Of a stretch of DNA of 64,000 nt, positions 1 to 10,181 are shown piece after piece. This DNA is from JBKBII01 sp046299415 (GTDB taxonomy: Bacteria; Pseudomonadota; Gammaproteobacteria; Ectothiorhodospirales; Ectothiorhodospiraceae): assembly GCA_046299415.1 (NCBI GenBank), contig JBKBII010000009.1, forward strand, positions 77,213 through 141,212, written 5' to 3'. A model generated the notes under the pieces. It ran no database searches. It was not told the origin of the DNA and saw only the letters and a program-made list of their open reading frames with translations. Position 1 is the stretch's first letter. Every line of letters starts with the position of its first letter. The position numbers and the translations under genes were made by a program.

Positions 1-100
1 CAGACGGATATCGGGCGGGCGATGAATGATCGTGCGCACGGCCCTCGGTAGGCGCGAGTGTCGCGTTACACTTCGTTCGACGATCCGTTGGAGCTTGTGC

Positions 101-2407
101 ATGTCTGCAGTGCCCGAACATGAATCCCTGCCGCTCGAGGCCTTTGCTGAGCGTGCCTACCTCGATTATTCGATGTACGTCATCCTTGATCGTGCGCTGC
201 CTCACATCGGCGACGGTCTAAAGCCCGTCCAGCGGCGCATCATTTATGCGATGAGCGAGCTGGGGCTTGCCGCGGGTGCCAAGCATAAAAAATCCGCCCG
301 TACGGTTGGCGATGTACTGGGTAAGTTTCATCCACATGGCGATTCGGCGTGTTACGAGGCCATGGTGCTGATGGCGCAGCCGTTTTCGTATCGTTATCCG
401 CTGATCGATGGGCAGGGCAACTGGGGCTCACCCGATGACCCCAAAAGCTTTGCGGCGATGCGCTACACAGAAGCGCGTTTGGCTCCGATTACATCGTTGA
501 TGCTCGAGGAGCTCGATCAGGGAACGGTCGACTGGGGATTGAATTTTGACGGGACGCTGAACGAACCACGGGTGTTGCCTGCGCGTTTGCCCAATCTCCT
601 GTTGAACGGGACGATGGGTATCGCGGTAGGTATGGCGACTGACGTCCCGCCGCACAATCTGAAGGAAGTCGCCGTCGCTTTGGTGGCGCTGCTGCAGGAC
701 CCGCAGCTCGACGTCGAGGCTTTGGCTCGATTACTGCCCGCGCCGGATCTGCCTACGGGTGGTGAGTTGATTACAGCGCGTGACGACCTCGTCGAAATGT
801 ACCGCAGCGGCCAAGGCAGTTATCGAGTCCGTGCGCGCTATCACGTTGAAGACGACTCGATTGTGGTCGAAGAGTTGCCGTATCAGGTCTCTGGTTCGAA
901 GTTGCTCGAGCAGATCGCTGCGCAGATTCAGGCCAAGAAGCTTCCGTGGCTCGAGGATCTTCGCGATGAGTCCGATCAGGATCATGCAGTACGGCTTGTA
1001 CTGGTTCTGCGCTCGCGGCGAGTGGATACCGAGGCGTTGATGGCGCATTTGTTCGCCACCACCGACTTGGAAAAAAGTTATCGAGTCAATCTCAACGTTA
1101 TTGGCCTCGATGGTCGCCCCCGCGTCCACGGTTTGCGTGAATTACTGACGGAGTGGCTCCGCTTTCGTGTCCAGGTGGTGACGCGTCGGCTCGAGTACCG
1201 TTTCGAGAAGATCGAGGATCGTCTGCACGTTCTTGCTGGCTTGCTGATCGCGCATCTCAATATTGACGAGGTGATTGCGATCATCCGCGAGCATGATCGT
1301 CCTAAGCCCGTTTTGATGGAAAGGTTCGAGTTGAGCGATCGTCAGGCTGAGGCCATTCTCGATCTGCGATTACGACATCTGGCTCGCCTCGAAGAAATGA
1401 AGATACGCGCTGAGCAGGACGAGCTGACCGTTGAGCGGGATCGCGTCGCGGCATTGTTGGCCGATCGGACCGCACTGGATGATTTGATCGCCGAGGAAAT
1501 TCGAGCTGATGCCGAGCGCTTTGGCGATGAGCGGCGCACTCGACTGGTTGAGCGTGAAGCGGCGAAGGCTCTGGACGAACGCGAGTTGGTGACGGCTGAA
1601 CCGGTGACTGTGGTGCTGTCGAAAGCAGGATTCGTGCGCGCAGCCAAGGGGCATGACGTTGATGTTCGCGCACTCGCGTATCGGTCTGGCGATGCGTATC
1701 AGGCGAGTCTGGCGACGCGTTCTAATTTGCCTACGATCGTGCTCGATGACGGCGGCCGGGCCTATACATTGGCAACGCATACGCTACCGTCCGCACGGGG
1801 CCAGGGTGAACCGCTGAGCTCGCGGTTGGCACCGCCTGCGGGCGCCCGTTTTCTGGCTCTGATCGGCGGCGCGGATGAGGCACGCTGGTTGCTCGCGCAG
1901 CCCGGGGGGCTGGGCTTTGTCGTCACCATTGGTGATTTGACCGGGCGGCAGAGGGCTGGCAAGCATGTCATCGGTTGGGGTGATGGTTTTGCGATGTTGC
2001 CGCCCGTGCCGGTGCCCAAGGCGGCACGTTACGTGGCAGTGTTGTCGAGTGGCGGCAGGCTGTTGATTTTCGACCTCGAAGAGGCGTCCGTTTTGGCGCG
2101 TGGCAAGGGCACTCGGCTTATGGCGTTGAGCAAGCCCAAGGGCGATTTGGTCGAGGCTGAAAGCTTGCGCGCGTTGGCTGTTCTGGGGCCTTCGGATCGA
2201 CTCCGGATCGGCACCGAACAGCGCGTCATGACCCTCGAAGGCGGAGTCGCCCGCAGATCGTCGTCGGCGGGTGGTTCTGCTGGCAACCTCGAGGCCTCGG
2301 TAGAGGAACCGTTCGCGCCCTATTTCGGGCGACGAGGAACCCGTGGGGCGCTTTTACCACGGCCATTTCGTGGTGCATCGAGCCTTGAATGCGCCAGTGG
2401 CGAGTAG
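101..2407 (+). CDS. parC: DNA topoisomerase IV subunit A (ParC)
   Basis: Breakage-reunion subunit of topoisomerase IV, which with ParE decatenates daughter chromosomes in the cytoplasm. The 768-residue protein is close to the E. coli length (752). The N-terminal domain carries the quinolone-resistance region HPHGDSACYEAM at residues 78-89, with the wild-type Ser82 and Glu86 (Ser80/Glu84 in E. coli). The catalytic tyrosine is Tyr122 in AAMRYTEARL. A coiled-coil and a degenerate beta-pinwheel C-terminal domain follow. The reading frame stays open to 26, but ATG 101 is preferred because GGAG at 90-93 lies seven bases before it and homology starts there. The 100 bases upstream contain nothing I can assign. 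parE is not visible in the window. Confidence 0.96.
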   Translation: MSAVPEHESLPLEAFAERAYLDYSMYVILDRALPHIGDGLKPVQRRIIYAMSELGLAAGAKHKKSARTVGDVLGKFHPHGDSACYEAMVLMAQPFSYRYPLIDGQGNWGSPDDPKSFAAMRYTEARLAPITSLMLEELDQGTVDWGLNFDGTLNEPRVLPARLPNLLLNGTMGIAVGMATDVPPHNLKEVAVALVALLQDPQLDVEALARLLPAPDLPTGGELITARDDLVEMYRSGQGSYRVRARYHVEDDSIVVEELPYQVSGSKLLEQIAAQIQAKKLPWLEDLRDESDQDHAVRLVLVLRSRRVDTEALMAHLFATTDLEKSYRVNLNVIGLDGRPRVHGLRELLTEWLRFRVQVVTRRLEYRFEKIEDRLHVLAGLLIAHLNIDEVIAIIREHDRPKPVLMERFELSDRQAEAILDLRLRHLARLEEMKIRAEQDELTVERDRVAALLADRTALDDLIAEEIRADAERFGDERRTRLVEREAAKALDERELVTAEPVTVVLSKAGFVRAAKGHDVDVRALAYRSGDAYQASLATRSNLPTIVLDDGGRAYTLATHTLPSARGQGEPLSSRLAPPAGARFLALIGGADEARWLLAQPGGLGFVVTIGDLTGRQRAGKHVIGWGDGFAMLPPVPVPKAARYVAVLSSGGRLLIFDLEEASVLARGKGTRLMALSKPKGDLVEAESLRALAVLGPSDRLRIGTEQRVMTLEGGVARRSSSAGGSAGNLEASVEEPFAPYFGRRGTRGALLPRPFRGASSLECASGE

Positions 2408-2679
2408 TTTCATCATCCATCAGGCGTCGCTTAGGACGCCGATTGGCGACCGGTCACTGAGGCGGAATGACCGCAAAGGCTCGTATGCTGAGCGGTCGGC
2501 CTGCGGCCTTTGAAAGCGGTCTCTAAAGACGGCGTCGAGGCGCGGGTAGCGGTCCGATGTGAGTCGATCATTGCGGCGCTCAATGATTGGCTATTTCAAT
2601 GAACTGCCACGCGCAGCAACCCGAGTGTGCGTCAACCCAGAGTCCGGCAACCACGGAGTCCAGCGATCCGGAGGTCAGA

Positions 2680-4041
2680 ATGAACAATGCAGACTGGATT
2701 CACCGTGATCTGCGAGTGCTATGGCACCCCTGTACGCAGATGAAGGATCACGATGATGGCGTGTTGCCGTTGATCCCGATTGCGCGCGGCGATGGCGTGT
2801 GGTTGTACGACTTCGACGGGCGACGTTATTTCGACGGGATTTCGTCGTGGTGGGTGAATCTATTTGGCCACGCCAACCCGCGTATCAACGATGCCATCGC
2901 CGAGCAACTCGATCGGGTTGAGCATGTGATGCTCGCTGGTTTTACTCATCGGCCCGCGATCGAGTTATCTGAGCGGTTGATCCGCATGACTCCCGAGGGC
3001 CTCGATCGGGTGTTTTTTGCCGACAATGGCTCTGCGGGCGTCGAGGTGGCACTCAAGATGAGCCACCACTACTGGCGTAACCTCGGACGACCTGAGAAAT
3101 CAGGCTTTGTGACGCTCGCAAATAGCTATCACGGTGAGACTCTGGGCACGTTGGGGGTCGGCGATGTGGCTCTCTATCGTGAGCAGTATCGGCCGTTGAT
3201 GCATGAGGCGCTCGTTGCGCCAACGCCGGACTGCTATGCGCGTGAGCCCGGCGAATCCTGCGCAGACGTCGCGCGTCGGGCGGCTGCGGGTCTCGAAGCG
3301 CTTCTGGCGGGGCATCACGCGAGTCTCGCGGCGCTGATCGTCGAGCCATTGGTTCAGTGCGCAGGCGGGATGCGGATGTATGACCCTGAGTACCTGCGTT
3401 TGGCGCGGGCGCTTTGTACGCAGTACGACGTGCACCTGATCGCGGATGAAATCGCTGTGGGGTTCGGTCGCACCGGTACCCTGTTCGCAATCGAACAGGC
3501 CGGGATCGTCCCCGACTATCTGTGCCTTTCCAAGGGCTTGACCGGTGGGTATTTGCCGTTGGCCGTGACCGTGACGCGAGGGGAGATCTTCGACGCGTTT
3601 TATGACGACTACGTGCGGCTCAATGCGTTTTTGCATTCCCACTCGTATACCGGTAATCCGCTGGCCTGCGCAGCGGCTAATGCGACGCTCGATCTGTTCG
3701 ACAGCGAGCCGGTGCTCGAGGATAACCGTCTCAAGGCTGGCGTCATCGCAGAGGGGCTGGCGTCGCTCAATGACCATCCCCATGTTGCTGACGTGCGTCA
3801 AACGGGCATGATCGCGGCAGTCGAGATGGCACCCGATCGCAGCCGGCGGGTTGCGTATCCATGGCAGGAGCGTCGCGGACTCAGTGTCTATCGATATGGG
3901 CTGACGCAGGGCGCGATTTTGCGTCCGCTCGGCGTGGTCAGTTACTTGATGCCGCCATATGTGGCCACTGAAGACGAGTTGCGCTGGGTTTGCGGGTTGA
4001 TTCGTGAGGGTGTCGATCGCGCGACGCGTGGAGCAGGATGA
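2680..4041 (+). CDS. bioA: Adenosylmethionine-8-amino-7-oxononanoate aminotransferase (BioA)
   Basis: PLP enzyme of biotin synthesis that converts 8-amino-7-oxononanoate to 7,8-diaminopelargonate, using S-adenosylmethionine as amino donor. The 453-residue fold-type I class III aminotransferase shows the family marks SSWWVNLFGH near the N-terminus, NSYHGETLG, a DEIAVGFGRTG aspartate motif, and the Schiff-base lysine in LSKGLTGG at about residue 285. The frame opens earlier with a TTG at 2587. ATG 2680 is chosen because GGAGG at 2669-2673 stands at ideal spacing and conserved sequence begins right after. bioB, bioF, bioH, bioC and bioD are absent from the neighbourhood, so biotin genes are dispersed here. 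The 3' end overlaps the convergent gene by about 100 bases. Confidence 0.95.
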   Translation: MNNADWIHRDLRVLWHPCTQMKDHDDGVLPLIPIARGDGVWLYDFDGRRYFDGISSWWVNLFGHANPRINDAIAEQLDRVEHVMLAGFTHRPAIELSERLIRMTPEGLDRVFFADNGSAGVEVALKMSHHYWRNLGRPEKSGFVTLANSYHGETLGTLGVGDVALYREQYRPLMHEALVAPTPDCYAREPGESCADVARRAAAGLEALLAGHHASLAALIVEPLVQCAGGMRMYDPEYLRLARALCTQYDVHLIADEIAVGFGRTGTLFAIEQAGIVPDYLCLSKGLTGGYLPLAVTVTRGEIFDAFYDDYVRLNAFLHSHSYTGNPLACAAANATLDLFDSEPVLEDNRLKAGVIAEGLASLNDHPHVADVRQTGMIAAVEMAPDRSRRVAYPWQERRGLSVYRYGLTQGAILRPLGVVSYLMPPYVATEDELRWVCGLIREGVDRATRGAG

Positions 4042-4784
4042 TCATGGGGGATTTCGCGCGGATCGACCGCACGCGCGTCATGATCGTCAGAGGCCGGCGG
4101 TTGGCGGTGTCCGGGCCACAGCGGCAAGCCCTCGCGGATTCGGTGTGCGTATTCCTGCTGGAAGCCCGCCGGACCCCAGGCGAAATAGTCGAGGTGGACG
4201 CTGAGTGCGCGCGTGGCCAACCGTTCCCTGAGGGGTAGGCGGTTTGTTGCGTTTTCGCCAAACAACAGCGGGCGGCGGTAGTGTTCGGCTTGGCGCTTGA
4301 GTAGATCAAGACTCTTGTTCGGAATCCGGCGGCCGACGGGTATCGCGACGTCGACCGGTAGCCCACACCAATGATCACGCTCGTAGAGCACGATCACACC
4401 GGAGCGATCGGGGCGCATGTCCTCAGGTAGCGGGCTGGTGGGATCGAGCCAGCCACATTCGAACACGCGACAGGGATCAACGGGGCGATCGGCGTAGGCC
4501 GCGCATCCCCGCGGTGAGCAATGGCGACAGCCGTGACCAGGTGCAAGCACCTGACCCAAGACCTCTGCCCTCAACCAGCCTTCGCAACAGGCGGCGCAGG
4601 GCAGGCAACGACGTGGCGTGGATTTTGATGTGTGTTGCGGAGATTGTCGGCTTTCTTTCCGGGACGCTTGATCGCAGCGCGACCCTGTTGTTTTTGGAGC
4701 GGGAGCCAGCGGTTGTGAACGTGATGAATCGGGTGGACTGGGTGGTCTGCCCGTTGCGAAAAGTACGTCGAGTGGCCGAGTCAT
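3942..4784 (-). CDS. CxxCxxCC-type (YkgJ/YcgN-like) cysteine-cluster protein
   Basis: The centre of the protein holds a cysteine cluster, CLPCAACCEGWLR at about residues 60-72, followed by further cysteines (HGCRHC, RGCAAY, DPCRVFECGWL). This matches the putative zinc or iron chelating CxxCxxCC family, whose function is unknown. After the cluster come about 100 residues that keep a plausible protein-like composition (for example LDLLKRQAEHYRRPLLFG). The last 45 residues, which overlap bioA antiparallel, are low-complexity and may reflect a missed stop or a frame error. ATG 4784 is used; a GTG at 4868 would add 28 residues. Family assignment rests on the cysteine spacing alone. Confidence 0.62.
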   Translation of the reverse strand: MTRPLDVLFATGRPPSPPDSSRSQPLAPAPKTTGSRCDQASRKESRQSPQHTSKSTPRRCLPCAACCEGWLRAEVLGQVLAPGHGCRHCSPRGCAAYADRPVDPCRVFECGWLDPTSPLPEDMRPDRSGVIVLYERDHWCGLPVDVAIPVGRRIPNKSLDLLKRQAEHYRRPLLFGENATNRLPLRERLATRALSVHLDYFAWGPAGFQQEYAHRIREGLPLWPGHRQPPASDDHDARAVDPREIPHDHPAPRVARSTPSRINPQTQRNSSSVATYGGIK

Positions 4785-5437
4785 CGGGCTCGATGGCAGA
4801 TCAATGGACTTCCGGCATTCGACCGGATCGCTTCGCGAGGTTTTCGGCACCGAGTTCTCCCTTGGCACGCAGTCGCGTGAGACGTATTTCGCTCGTCGCG
4901 TTGGCGTGATGGGCAGCAGATCGTCAGGCAGTGCTGGTGCAAGCCGGCATGGCTTGCACCAGAGGCATGCGCCGGATCGTCTGCGGCGTCTTTGAGGAGA
5001 TGATGACGCTTTGATGACAGTCAGTGGGTGATGCGAGGCGTTTGTTTGGTAATCAATTGGTATTAGATATGGAATTTCCGCCGATTCAGTGGCCCGTTCC
5101 GGCGCAAGGAATCGTCAGGTAAACCGCCGTGAGGCGCATGGCTCGCTCCGGCCGCCCTCGCGCGGCCTTCTGCTCGCGGCCTCCTTCGACGTTCCGCACG
5201 GATCATGGTGGCCTCGAGTGAGGTGAGCACTCGAACGGCTTCGGCCGTCGTCATGCGTTCGTGCACAGGCGATTCGTCGGCGACTGATCAGTGATTGATT
5301 TGAGATAGGTTGAAGATCTGACGCGACGATCTTGCAACGGTGCGGCGATCGCGTGTGTTTCGTGTCGCCAGTTCACGCTCCGGAGGGCGTCGGGTCGTTC
5401 ATCAGCCAAGGGCGTGTTGAAATGGCGCGGTTCACTG
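4785..5437. other. Intergenic, no supported gene
   Basis: About 650 bases between the cysteine-cluster gene and the 3' end of the RND pump gene. Short open frames exist on both strands (for example minus 5063-5266) but have no recognisable domain or ribosome binding site. I see no convincing terminator for the pump operon. Confidence 0.5.
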
Positions 5438-8400
5438 TCACGATGAATGGGCGGGTGGGGCGGAAGTTGCGGTGTTTTCATCCGTGGCGCCTCGGTTGGC
5501 GCCTTGGGTAGCGGCGAGAGCGAGGTAGAACGCGGGCACTACGAATAGGGTGAACAGGGTGCCGATGGTCATGCCTGAGGCGATGACGACACCCATGGCG
5601 AATCGGGACGCGGCGCCCGGACCAGTCGCAATCAACAGCGGCACCATTCCGATTACGGTGGCTGCCGTTGTCATCAGAATTGGACGAAGACGAAGGCTTG
5701 CGGCTTCTTCGATGGCTTCGCGTTTGCTTCGGCCTGCTTCCTGAAGTTGATTGGCGAACTCGACGATCAGGATGCCGTGTTTGGCGATCAGGCCGATCAG
5801 GGTCAGCAGGCCGACTTGGGTGTAGATGTTGAGGGACGCGACACCCAACGTGATGAATAGCAGCGCCCCCGCAATCGACATCGGGACTGTCATCAGCATG
5901 ATGACGGGCGCTCTGAACGATTCGAATTGTGCCGCCAACACGAGGAAGATCACCAGAAGCGCAAAGAAAAACGTCTGAATTAACGCGCCGGATTCTTGTT
6001 TGAGCTGTCGTGATTGACCCTTGTAGTCGACGCCGTATTCGACAGGTAGAACGTCTACTGCAATCGCTTCGAGCGTGTCGAGTGCGTCACCCAGTGTGAC
6101 GAAGGGCCGCGGGACGCCTTCGATGGTGACGGCGTTGCGCTGTTGGAAACGCTCGAGCGAGCGCGGCGTGACTTCATTCTCGAGCGTGACGATGGCCGAT
6201 AGGGGGATGGGCGCGCCATCCGCCGTACGGGTGTAGAGGGTGGCGAGCTGCTCTGGGATCAGGCGTTCGTCTCGCAGGAGCTTGGGGATGACGCGGTACG
6301 ATCGGTTCTCTAGCGAAAACCGGCCGACGAACCCTCCGGCGAGCAGGGTCGCGAGATCGGCGTTGAGCATGTTCATGTCGATGCCGAGGTCGGCAGCGCG
6401 TTCGCGATCGATGATGAGCCGTGTGCGTGGTTTGTCGAAGCTCAGGTCCGCGTCAAGGAAGATGAATTTACCACTGGCCATCGCGCGACCGACGATTTCA
6501 TCGGTAAACTCGGCGATGTTTTCAAAAGGCTCAGTCGAGGCGACGACCATCTGTACCGGCGGGCCGCCTCCTGGTGACGGTAGTGATGGTGGTTGCAGGG
6601 CAAAGACCTGCAGCCCGGGTAGCGCGTCGAGCCGGTGTTGAAGGTCTTGTTCGAGGATCGTTCCGGTACCGCGCTCACGCTCATCCCAGGGTGCCACGAC
6701 GAATCCCGCGATGGCTTGATTGGTGCTCGCAGCCGGTCCACCACCGAAACCGTTGATGACGAAAATGTTGCGCAACTCTGGGATTTCTTCGATCCAGCGA
6801 TCGCTCAGCTCGGTGTTGGCTTCGAGCTGATCCAGCGACATGGAGGCATCGCCACTCATGATTGAAAAGACGAAACCCTGATCTTCGGTGGGTTCGAGCT
6901 CGCTGGCTGAGCCGAGAAACAAGAACGGCACCGCGGCGAGCACGATGATGCCGAACACGATCGGAGTGGGCGGGTGATCAAGGGTGGCGCGCAGGCGGCG
7001 GCGGTAGCGGTTCTTGAGTCCGTCGAAGCGTTTGTCGAGCCAGCCTTCGATTTTCCCGCGCCTCGGACGCCCGTCTGCATCGCGTTCATCGCGCAAAATC
7101 TTGGCGCACATCATGGGTGATAGCGTCAGCGCGACGATGCCCGAGACCACGACCGCAGCGGCGAGTGTGAACGCGAACTCGATGAACAGGGTGCCGGTCA
7201 GGCCGCCGATGAAGCCCAGCGGCAAGAAGACGGCGACCAGCGTGGTCGACATCGCGATCACGGGCCAGGCGAGCTCCCTCGCGCCCATGATCGCGGCGTC
7301 AAAGCGCGAGTGACCTTCGTCGATATGGCGTGAAATGTTCTCGAGCATGATGATCGCGTCATCAACAACGATGCCGATTGCGAGAACGAGCGCCAGCAGG
7401 GTAAGCAGGTTGATCGAAAATCCCATCAAAAGCATGAGGAAGAACGTGCCGGTGAGCGAAAGCGGCACGGCCACGGCGGGAATCAGTACGGAGCGCAGGC
7501 TGCCTAGAAACAGGTAAATCACTGCGAGAACGATCGCGAGAGCGAGCGCGATCGTGATCAGGACCTCGTTGATGGCTGATTCGATGTAATCGGTCGAGTC
7601 GTAGACGATTTCACCCGACAAGCCCTCGGGAAGCCTTGGTTGTATCCGGCTCGCGAATATCTCGCGAACCTCTGCGATGACTTCGAGGGCGTTGGCATCA
7701 GGGCTAAGCTCAATACCGATGAACGTGGCCGCCTGTCCGTTGAAGCGGACCGAGGTGTCATAGCTCTCGGAGCCCAGTTCGACGTCCGCGACGTCGCGCA
7801 GGCGCACGAGTGCGCCATCGACTTCGCGTAGAACCAGACGTTCGAAGTCCTCGACCGTGGTGAGGTCGGTGTCGGCGGTCAGCTCGACGGCCGCGATGAC
7901 CCCCTCGGTCTTGCCGACCGCAGACAATACGTTGTTGGCACTGAGTCTCTCGCGGATGTCGCGGCCGGTCAGCCCATAGGCGGCCATTTGGGCTGAATCG
8001 AGCCAGATCCGCATGGCGAAGGTCTGTGCACCAAGGATCTCGGCGCGCTGGACGCCGATGATGGTCGAGAGTTCTGGCTCAACGACACGGACGAGGTAGT
8101 CGGTGATCTGGTTGTTCGACAGGATTTCGGAGTAGAACGACAGGTACATCGCCGCGATGTCCTGACCAACGGAAAGGTCGATGACTGGATCTTCGGATTC
8201 TGCTGGAAGATCTCCGCGAACCTTGTTGACCTGGGCCGATATCTGAGTTAGCGCCTCGTTGGGTTCGTAGTCGAGTTCAAGGACCGCTTGAACGACTGAA
8301 ATACCGGGCAGCGACGAAGACGTGACGTAGTCGATGCCTTCGGCGGCCGCAACCTCGCGCTCGATTGGCGTGGTGATGAAACCCTGGACGAGATCGGCCG

Positions 8401-8563
8401 AGGCGCCGATGTATGCCGTGGTCACCGTAACGACAGCGTTTTTTGTTTCGGGAAACTGGCGCGTGTTGAGATCGAACGCCGCACGAACACCAAGCACGAT
8501 GATGAACAGGCTCACGACCGTGGCGAGCACGGGCTTGCGGATGAAAAGATCAGTGAAGCGCAT
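5438..8563 (-). CDS. RND-family efflux pump, inner-membrane transporter (AcrB/MexF type)
   Basis: Proton-driven resistance-nodulation-division transporter of 1041 residues, the normal length for the AcrB family. It starts with the cytoplasmic FIRKPVLA leader and first membrane helix. Two large periplasmic loops follow. The proton relay is present as the double aspartate in GIVVDDAIIMLENI (TM4) and the lysine in GLIAKHGILIVEFAN (TM10). It should pair with the membrane-fusion protein encoded 68 bases upstream in the same operon; an outer-membrane factor is not encoded here and may be shared. Substrates cannot be told from sequence. ATG 8563 has a weak GGGAA-type binding site. Confidence 0.95.
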   Translation of the reverse strand: MRFTDLFIRKPVLATVVSLFIIVLGVRAAFDLNTRQFPETKNAVVTVTTAYIGASADLVQGFITTPIEREVAAAEGIDYVTSSSLPGISVVQAVLELDYEPNEALTQISAQVNKVRGDLPAESEDPVIDLSVGQDIAAMYLSFYSEILSNNQITDYLVRVVEPELSTIIGVQRAEILGAQTFAMRIWLDSAQMAAYGLTGRDIRERLSANNVLSAVGKTEGVIAAVELTADTDLTTVEDFERLVLREVDGALVRLRDVADVELGSESYDTSVRFNGQAATFIGIELSPDANALEVIAEVREIFASRIQPRLPEGLSGEIVYDSTDYIESAINEVLITIALALAIVLAVIYLFLGSLRSVLIPAVAVPLSLTGTFFLMLLMGFSINLLTLLALVLAIGIVVDDAIIMLENISRHIDEGHSRFDAAIMGARELAWPVIAMSTTLVAVFLPLGFIGGLTGTLFIEFAFTLAAAVVVSGIVALTLSPMMCAKILRDERDADGRPRRGKIEGWLDKRFDGLKNRYRRRLRATLDHPPTPIVFGIIVLAAVPFLFLGSASELEPTEDQGFVFSIMSGDASMSLDQLEANTELSDRWIEEIPELRNIFVINGFGGGPAASTNQAIAGFVVAPWDERERGTGTILEQDLQHRLDALPGLQVFALQPPSLPSPGGGPPVQMVVASTEPFENIAEFTDEIVGRAMASGKFIFLDADLSFDKPRTRLIIDRERAADLGIDMNMLNADLATLLAGGFVGRFSLENRSYRVIPKLLRDERLIPEQLATLYTRTADGAPIPLSAIVTLENEVTPRSLERFQQRNAVTIEGVPRPFVTLGDALDTLEAIAVDVLPVEYGVDYKGQSRQLKQESGALIQTFFFALLVIFLVLAAQFESFRAPVIMLMTVPMSIAGALLFITLGVASLNIYTQVGLLTLIGLIAKHGILIVEFANQLQEAGRSKREAIEEAASLRLRPILMTTAATVIGMVPLLIATGPGAASRFAMGVVIASGMTIGTLFTLFVVPAFYLALAATQGANRGATDENTATSAPPAHSS

Positions 8564-8631
8564 GTCGGTTCCCGGATCGGCGCCACTCAGGGTGGCAATG
8601 ACGGTCAGTCAGCAGGGGCGAGCGATGAGAA

Positions 8632-9735
8632 TCAGCGATGGCGTCGTTCTGCGGCGTTTTGTGGGTCCGCGTCCTCGCTGATGGTCACGGGTGTGTCGTT
8701 TTGCAGCTTGAGCAGGCCGCTCGAGGCGATGCGCTCGCCGACGTCGAGGTTGTCGATGACTGCGATGTCGTTGCCGCGGCGCGAGCCGGTGGTCACGAAA
8801 CGCTCCTGGACGCTCAATTGGCCGTCGTCGTCTTCGTTGATGACGAAGACCGAGTTGCCGTAGGGATTGAAGCGGATCGCCGATTGCGGGACGGTGACGA
8901 CTTCCTGCGGCTCGCCAATCTGGATCGTGACGCGGGCGAACTGGTCGGGGCGCAGTGTGCCGGGGTTGTCGAGTGTGGCTTGCACTTCGCCGGTGCGCGA
9001 AGCGGCGCGCAGCCGCGGTGCGATCGCCGTGATCGCTGCAGTCAACCGGTCTTCGGCACCGGTGACACGGAGTGTCACAGGTGTGCCGATGGCGAGGCGG
9101 GCGAGCTCGGCTTCGGTAACAGAAAAATTGACGTGAAGCCGCGAAAGATCAACGAGGTCAACGATGACTTCGCCGGCACCAACGAACTGCCCCACTTCGA
9201 CTTGGCGCAGACCCAGCTGACCGGAAAACGGTGCGAGCAGTGTTTTTTGTTCGATGCGAGCGTTTTGGGCGCGAACGGCGGCACCGGAGGCTTCGAAGTC
9301 CGCTTCGCGTCGTTGCAGGTCGGCCTGGGAGATGTTGTTTTCGCCAATCAATCTGCGTGCTCGGGCCAGTTCGCGCTCCGCAAGGCGAAATTCGGCTTCC
9401 AGACGGGCGAGATCGGCGCGGTCGGTGTCGGTATCGAGTTCGACGAGCACGGCGCCTTCGGCGACTTGTTGGCCGTTCTCGAATGAAATCGAGCGCACCA
9501 ATCCTGATGTCTCAAACGCGAGGCGAGTACCACGAACCGGAGCGAGCGAGCCGATTGAGTGGATCTCCTCAGGCCAGCGCTGCGTCTCGGCCTCAGCTGC
9601 GGTGATTGTCACCGTCGGTAAGGGCATCGAGTCGAAAAAGGCGTCGATCTGTTCCCCGATGAACCACTTGAAGCCAAAAACGCCACCCAGAACGAGGCCA
9701 ACGAGGGCCAGCATGACAAAGAAGCGAAGACGCAT
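8632..9735 (-). CDS. RND efflux membrane-fusion (periplasmic adaptor) protein
   Basis: Periplasmic adaptor, 367 residues, linking the inner-membrane pump to an outer-membrane channel. One N-terminal membrane anchor (residues 2-25, FFVMLALVGLVLGGVFGF) is followed by a barrel-sandwich/lipoyl half (RSISFENGQQVAEGAVLVEL), an alpha-hairpin rich in Glu/Arg/Ala, the second lipoyl half (LLAPFSGQLGLRQVEVGQFV) and a beta-barrel domain ending in the charged DADPQNAAERRHR. The open frame extends to 10113, but ATG 9735 has a GGAG five bases upstream and starts at the membrane anchor. First gene of the pump operon. Confidence 0.93.
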   Translation of the reverse strand: MRLRFFVMLALVGLVLGGVFGFKWFIGEQIDAFFDSMPLPTVTITAAEAETQRWPEEIHSIGSLAPVRGTRLAFETSGLVRSISFENGQQVAEGAVLVELDTDTDRADLARLEAEFRLAERELARARRLIGENNISQADLQRREADFEASGAAVRAQNARIEQKTLLAPFSGQLGLRQVEVGQFVGAGEVIVDLVDLSRLHVNFSVTEAELARLAIGTPVTLRVTGAEDRLTAAITAIAPRLRAASRTGEVQATLDNPGTLRPDQFARVTIQIGEPQEVVTVPQSAIRFNPYGNSVFVINEDDDGQLSVQERFVTTGSRRGNDIAVIDNLDVGERIASSGLLKLQNDTPVTISEDADPQNAAERRHR

Positions 9736-10181
9736 GAAAACTCCGATTGTGATTTCGTGAGCGGTGATTGAGGCGACGGCTGACGGGCCTACGCTAAAGC
9801 GCCGGGGGGTACGGCGAGATGCGTGAAACGGCTCAAAATCCTGTTGTCGATTTATACCGCCTGGTTTGGTTCTAGTTCTAGGTGCGTTAGGGTCGCCATT
9901 GGCGCGACGGTATTGACATTTGATTACGGATGGATGCGTGGAGTGGTGGATCGGTGTGAGCTCGTTCGATGTGAACGCTATTGGATGCACCCGTTGCTGG
10001 CTGTTCGGTCTCGTTCGGTGAGGGGACTGTTTTGATTTAAGTGATTGTGAGTCATCGACATCGTTAGCTGTTTGCCCTCGATACTTGTCAGCCGTCGATG
10101 GTTCAACCTCCATGAGTTGTTTTGAGCTGGCGTTTCATCGAGTGATCCGATCGGTGCTTAGGCGGCGGCCTCGGACGGACG
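9736..10181. other. Promoter region of the efflux operon
   Basis: 446 bases between the regulator and the adaptor gene, all on the minus strand. A TATAAA-like box lies at 9851-9856 on the minus strand, without a good -35. No clear operator palindrome was found by eye. The length suggests the pump genes have their own promoter rather than reading through from tetR. Confidence 0.4.

Noticed and set aside
2423..2440. GGCGTC/GACGCC hairpin after parC as a terminator
   Set aside because: Only six base pairs and no T-tract.
5063..5266. 67-residue minus frame rich in Arg and Ala
   Set aside because: Low-complexity, no ribosome binding site, no recognisable domain.
8638..9486. 282-residue open frame on the plus strand
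   Set aside because: It is the antisense shadow of the membrane-fusion protein, whose domain structure is clear.
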